From Leptolyngbya sp. SIO4C5 (GTDB lineage: Bacteria; Cyanobacteriota; Cyanobacteriia; Phormidesmidales; Phormidesmidaceae), in assembly GCA_010671965.1 (NCBI GenBank), contig JAAHIC010000132.1, positions 1 through 8,912 on the forward strand: DNA of 8,912 nucleotides. Direction: 5' to 3'. This document shows, one piece after another, positions 6,571-8,912 of this stretch. The position numbers and the translations under genes are program-made. Positions within the stretch are counted from its first letter, which is position 1. Every line of letters begins with the position of its first letter. The notes below the pieces were generated by a model. That model was given only the letters and a program-made list of their open reading frames with translations. It was not told the origin of the DNA and ran no database searches.

Positions 6571-7206
6571 ATGAACGCATCTGCCTGCCTGACCTCTGCG
6601 ATCGCTCTCTTGTTTGCCCCCGCCGCCATTGCTCAGACGCAGCCTGAACAGTTCCCCATCGCACCCCTGCCAGAACCCACCGAGCTAGCGCAAATCGTGA
6701 CCGATTACGCGGCCATAGTCGTCAAAGTGCCAGAAGCGATCGAGCTTGACCTGAGCGCCGTCAGCGGCACTGCCGTTCCGACTACTCTCTATCTAGCTCA
6801 GCCCATTTTTTATCGCACAGGCAACATTGCGATCGCCGCTGATTGCCCTATTGAGGCTCGCTTAGTCCCCAGCGCTAATGGCGTTCGTATTGTCACCGAA
6901 GCGGTTTTAGTCAACGGACAGCTCATTCCGCTGCAGGCCACCAGCGATATCGTACCGCCGAGCCGAATTGAGACGCCACCGCCAGTGGTCCCTACTAATG
7001 CCCCACCGCAGCTTGTGTCTCTGGGCCGCAGCGTTGGCAGCTTTTTAGGCGATGGCCGCGAAAGCAGCCTAATTCAGGGGGCGATGGTCGGCCAAGCTGC
7101 CGATATTCTGATTGATTTGATTTCACCGCCCAGCAATCCCCGTCGCGCCATTGTCACTTTTTCACCTAACAGCCAATATATTCTGCGACTTGATGTTGCC
7201 GAATAG
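6571..7206 (+). CDS. exported protein of unknown function, cyanobacterial type
   Basis: A 211-aa protein with a clear Sec signal peptide (MNASACLTSAIALLFAPAAIA, cleavage about 21/22 before QTQP). I chose the ATG at 6571 over the in-frame ATG at 6541. GGAG (6557-6560) lies 10 nt upstream, and this start puts the signal peptide at the N-terminus. The mature part has a Pro/Glu-rich lead (22-40) and a probable beta domain (about 46-125). Its strands, GTAVPTTLYLAQPIF and IEARLVPSANGVRIVTEAVLVNGQLIPLQA, recall in outline the VirB10/TrbI C-terminal fold. A Pro-rich linker (127-147) and a Gly/Ala segment (152-182) follow. The VirB10 resemblance is a visual impression, not an assignment; no other transfer genes are present. 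It sits 178 bp after the SLH gene and 165 bp before rdgB, so it is likely an envelope protein. Confidence 0.7.
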   Translation: MNASACLTSAIALLFAPAAIAQTQPEQFPIAPLPEPTELAQIVTDYAAIVVKVPEAIELDLSAVSGTAVPTTLYLAQPIFYRTGNIAIAADCPIEARLVPSANGVRIVTEAVLVNGQLIPLQATSDIVPPSRIETPPPVVPTNAPPQLVSLGRSVGSFLGDGRESSLIQGAMVGQAADILIDLISPPSNPRRAIVTFSPNSQYILRLDVAE

Positions 7207-7231
7207 CCTAGCCTTGTCGTCACTGGCTCAG

Positions 7232-7372
7232 TCAAACCGTTCCGGCAAAACGCTCTGCCACGGCATGAGCCGCGATCGCCGTTGCCAGCCAATCGAGTTT
7301 ATCGCCAAGTCCGTGGCCGCTGCCGATAAGATTAAAAAGGTAAATCTGGTCTGACTTTAGGACATTGCGCAA
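7232..7372 (-). CDS. possible 46-aa protein, TTG start, antisense to the rdgB leader
   Basis: On the minus strand a frame runs from TTG at 7372 to TGA at 7232. The product begins MRNVLKSDQIYLFNLIGSGH and continues GLGDKLDWLATAIAAHAVAE, then RFAGTV. The C-terminal 35 residues look like real protein: a glycine-rich turn, then an amphipathic helix, with codon use like the neighbours. No ATG is available short of 7468, inside rdgB antisense. The TTG is read from the complement of bases 7370-7372, so it overlaps the rdgB ATG by one base. No good ribosome site is seen. It may be a small gene, a remnant of a longer gene, or chance in GC-balanced DNA. I do not recognise a family. Confidence 0.3.
   Translation of the reverse strand: MRNVLKSDQIYLFNLIGSGHGLGDKLDWLATAIAAHAVAERFAGTV
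7359..7362 (+). promoter_or_regulatory. ribosome binding site of rdgB
   Basis: AGGA lies 9 nt before the ATG at 7372 and supports that start. The encoded N-terminus MPTVVVATGNPGK begins exactly where HAM1 proteins do. Confidence 0.6.
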
Positions 7373-7950
7373 TGCCGACGGTAGTTGTGGCGACAGGAAA
7401 TCCTGGCAAGCTGAAGGAAATGCAGGTCTATCTGCAGCCTCTGGGCTGGACGCTAGAGCTGAAGCCATCTGAGATTGAGGTGGAAGAAACCGGGCAGACT
7501 TTTTTAGAAAATGCCAGACTCAAAGCAGCTCAGGTGGCGATCGCTACTGCGAAATGGGCGATCGCCGATGACTCTGGCCTCCAGGTAGACGCCCTCAATG
7601 GGGCACCCGGACTCTATTCCGCCCGCTATGGCAAAACCGATAGCGATCGCATCGAACGCCTGCTGCGCGAGCTGGGAGACAGCCCCAATCGTCAAGCCCA
7701 GTTTGTCTGTGCCATTGCCTTAGCTCAGCCAGAGGGTCAGATTGTCTTGGAAACCGCAGGCATTTGTCCCGGCACTATCTTGACCGCCCCTAGGGGTAGT
7801 GGTGGCTTCGGCTATGACCCCATTTTCTATGTGCCCCGTTTAGGCAAAACTTTTGCCGAGATGACACCATCGCAAAAAGAGCAGCACAGTCACCGGGGTG
7901 TTGCGTTTGAACAGCTCCTGCCAAAGCTGCGATCGCTGCAGCTTACCTAA
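7372..7950 (+). CDS. rdgB: XTP/dITP diphosphatase (RdgB/HAM1 family)
   Basis: A 192-aa enzyme, the usual size for the family. It hydrolyses dITP, XTP and ITP to monophosphates plus pyrophosphate, keeping deaminated purines out of DNA and RNA in the cytosol. Family motifs are all present: the nucleotide-binding ATGNPGKLKE (7-16), the acidic pair E38/E39, TFLENARLKA (43-52), the metal-binding and catalytic ADDSGLQVDALNGAPG (65-80), GSGGFGYDPIF (142-152) and the base-recognition SHRGVAFE (173-180). No change in a key residue is apparent. Four HIP1 octamers fall within it. Its TAA overlaps the stop codon of the convergent WYL gene. It is the last plus-strand gene of ordinary chromosome before the CRISPR-linked end of the window. 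Confidence 0.95.
   Translation: MPTVVVATGNPGKLKEMQVYLQPLGWTLELKPSEIEVEETGQTFLENARLKAAQVAIATAKWAIADDSGLQVDALNGAPGLYSARYGKTDSDRIERLLRELGDSPNRQAQFVCAIALAQPEGQIVLETAGICPGTILTAPRGSGGFGYDPIFYVPRLGKTFAEMTPSQKEQHSHRGVAFEQLLPKLRSLQLT
7537..7565. repeat. closely spaced pair of HIP1 octamers (GCGATCGC)
   Basis: GCGATCGC at 7537-7544 and 7558-7565, with further copies at 7643-7650 and 7929-7936 in the same gene. HIP1 is the highly iterated palindrome of cyanobacterial genomes. Its frequency across the window, including the end near cas6 (8001, 8631), is the main sign of a cyanobacterial host and argues that the CRISPR-linked end is not from a distant donor. Confidence 0.85.
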
Positions 7951-8582
7951 CGATTTTTCGGTGCGTAGAGAGCCATCATGTTGGCTAGCTCACGGACATA
8001 GCGATCGCGCACATGCTCTGGCCCGACTATCACACAGTCGGCCCCGTAGCGGTGGACTTCGCGGAAAAACCAAAAAGTGTTGTGAATACGGCGTATAACG
8101 CGGCGTAGATCATCCAACCTCTCATCAACAACATCATTGAACCGAGCTTCATAAGCGCGAGCTAGCCCTCTCAGCAAGTGTATTTCTACGTCAATGCTGT
8201 CAAGCTGGCCTCGCCATTGACCGTCAATGGCTGCAAGTGCCTGAATTCGATCGAGCCGTAGCGTTCGATTGTGTTTAAGCTCCGGGATATCGCGGTTGTC
8301 TTCTACCTCCTGGCACCATACTTGCAGGTACAAGCGCTTTTCGATTAAATTTAGTTCTGCGTAGTAAACCGTGAAGTCAAAGAGTGACTTGTCTGGTCTT
8401 CCATAACTGACTAGGAAAGGCTGCTGCTGGTTGATGAACTGCTCTAGCTGTAGCCGATAGCCCTCTATGGGCTGGCTAACCTGCTGCATAAGGCTCTGCT
8501 TCAGCGGCGGCTCAAGATCTCCGTAGCTTAGCAAAAGTGTAATTGCACTTTTGGCCTCATTAATGTGTCCGGCATCTACCAT
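7947..8582 (-). CDS. WYL-domain regulator, CRISPR-associated type, without N-terminal DNA-binding domain
   Basis: A 211-aa protein. Residues about 38-120 form a WYL-like domain (PIEGYRLQLEQF, PFLVSYGRPD, FTVYYAELNLIEKRLYLQVWC, then ELKHNRTLRLDRI). Residues about 128-205 match the WCX-type C-terminal extension (DVEIHLLRGLARAYEAR, FWFFREVHRYGADCVIVGPEHVRDR). WYL proteins sense ligands, often nucleic acid or nucleotides, and in cyanobacteria some sit beside CRISPR-Cas loci. Sll7009 of Synechocystis 6803 represses its type I-D array, and a CRISPR-linked family (TIGR03985, from memory) looks similar. Those normally carry an N-terminal winged helix. Here only a 37-residue helical lead remains, and an in-frame TGA at 8606-8604 bars extension. 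The ATG at 8582 has a modest AGG 6 nt upstream. It is divergent from cas6 and converges with rdgB, overlapping it by 4 bp. It may be a truncated regulator or a partner protein. Confidence 0.75.
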   Translation of the reverse strand: MVDAGHINEAKSAITLLLSYGDLEPPLKQSLMQQVSQPIEGYRLQLEQFINQQQPFLVSYGRPDKSLFDFTVYYAELNLIEKRLYLQVWCQEVEDNRDIPELKHNRTLRLDRIQALAAIDGQWRGQLDSIDVEIHLLRGLARAYEARFNDVVDERLDDLRRVIRRIHNTFWFFREVHRYGADCVIVGPEHVRDRYVRELANMMALYAPKNR

Positions 8583-8603
8583 ACTTAACCTGCCGCAATA
8601 CAG

Positions 8604-8611
8604 TCACCTCC
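8604..8611 (-). promoter_or_regulatory. strong Shine-Dalgarno sequence displaced from the WYL start
   Basis: GGAGGTGA on the minus strand is a near-perfect anti-16S match, but it lies 21 nt before the WYL ATG (8582), too far for normal use. Five nt downstream is TTG 8598, opening a 12-codon frame (MRQVKYGRCRTH, stop TAA ending at 8560) that overlaps the WYL start. It may drive a leader peptide coupled to the regulator, or be left over from a longer gene. Confidence 0.35.
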
Positions 8612-8776
8612 TCGATCGCCTAGAAGACCTGCGATCGCGCATCAAATACCCATCACAGTCAGCAATCAATTGCAGCTACCAAGTCCTTGAAGACCTCGAA
8701 TTGCTGCTCCGGGTTTAGCGCAGGCATTACTCATAGGGAACACGCTGAGTCAACCAAACGGAGAAACTACCTCGCC

Positions 8777-8912
8777 ATGCCCCATAGCCTCGTCCTCAAC
8801 CTCCTGCCCGATCCCCCATTCCCCCCGGCTTCACTTCCGGCAGGCATCTCCACGCCCTCTTTCTCAGCCTGGTCAGCACTGTCGATACTGAAATGGGCGA
8901 CCAACTTCACGC
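8777..8912 (+). CDS. cas6: CRISPR endoribonuclease Cas6, N-terminus only, apparent frameshift
   Basis: The ATG at 8777 encodes MPHSLVLNLLPDPPFPP, the characteristic start of cyanobacterial Cas6. After the six-C run at 8821-8826 the same frame turns to unlike sequence. The frame two bases on (from 8839) instead reads GRHLHALFLSLVSTVDTEMG and then DQLHA, again classic Cas6. Adding one C to the run joins both halves as PPFPPGFTSGRHLHALFL, so one base seems lost. Cas6 is a RAMP-fold nuclease that cuts CRISPR precursor RNA within each repeat to give crRNAs; the conserved His of the RHLH motif is near the N-terminus, but catalytic assignment is not possible from this fragment. The gene runs off the window end. 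A GGAG 13 nt upstream (8760-8763) is a possible ribosome site. Neither frame meets a stop before 8912 downstream of the C run. The cause may be sequencing error, inactivation or a variable tract. Confidence 0.75.
   Translation, partial: MPHSLVLNLLPDPPFPPASLPAGISTPSFSAWSALSILKWATNFT

Noticed and set aside
6571..7206. Conjugation protein TrbI/VirB10
   Set aside because: Only the general beta pattern is suggestive; there is no membrane anchor typical of VirB10 and no other transfer gene nearby.
8583..8912. CRISPR array
   Set aside because: No regularly spaced 30-40-bp repeats are present; any array must lie outside the window.
1..8912. tRNA, rRNA, insertion sequence or integrase
   Set aside because: No cloverleaf, rRNA motif, transposase-like product or terminal repeat pair was seen on reading both strands by eye; a dedicated search could still find a weak one.

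Overview
The window looks like a chromosome segment of a cyanobacterium, probably a filamentous or Leptolyngbya/Phormidesmis-like lineage; the genus is a guess. Three things support this. The HIP1 octamer GCGATCGC occurs about 18 times by eye (for example at 4510, 5194, 5514, 6598, 6829, 7272, 7537, 7558, 7643, 7929, 8001 and 8631). The first gene carries a CAAD/CURT1-type domain. Several gene families here are typical of cyanobacteria (SLH protein with signal peptide, WYL protein next to cas6).

Layout. 1-600: a CAAD-domain membrane protein (+) with a sigma70-like promoter and a hairpin terminator. 637-3240: a large GH116 beta-glucosidase / glucosylceramidase-type enzyme (-), preceded on the same strand by a possible 38-aa single-span membrane protein. 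3579-4214: a four-helix membrane protein (-). 4215-4490: an AT-rich divergent promoter region with several inverted repeats. 4491-7950: four + strand genes, namely a PRC-barrel/DUF2382 stress-type protein, a secreted three-SLH-domain protein, a secreted protein of unknown function and the nucleotide house-cleaning enzyme RdgB/HAM1. 7947-8582: a WYL-domain regulator (-) whose stop overlaps the rdgB stop. 8777-8912: the N-terminus of a CRISPR pre-crRNA endonuclease Cas6 (+), cut by the window end and carrying an apparent one-base deletion in a run of six C.

How they fit together. The left and middle parts read as ordinary chromosome with an envelope and membrane flavour: thylakoid-shaping CAAD protein, glycolipid-type hydrolase, four-TM protein, PRC/DUF2382 protein and two exported proteins. 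The last kilobase looks like the edge of a CRISPR-Cas locus. A WYL protein that lacks the usual N-terminal DNA-binding domain is divergent from cas6 across a 194-bp spacer. I found no CRISPR array, tRNA, rRNA or insertion sequence inside the window. The rest of the Cas cluster, and any array, would lie beyond position 8912.

The most interesting points are the frameshifted cas6 start, the shortened WYL regulator with a strong Shine-Dalgarno sequence placed over an overlapping 12-codon reading frame, two unlisted small proteins (3270-3386 and 7232-7372, both minus strand), and the inverted-repeat-rich control region at 4215-4490.
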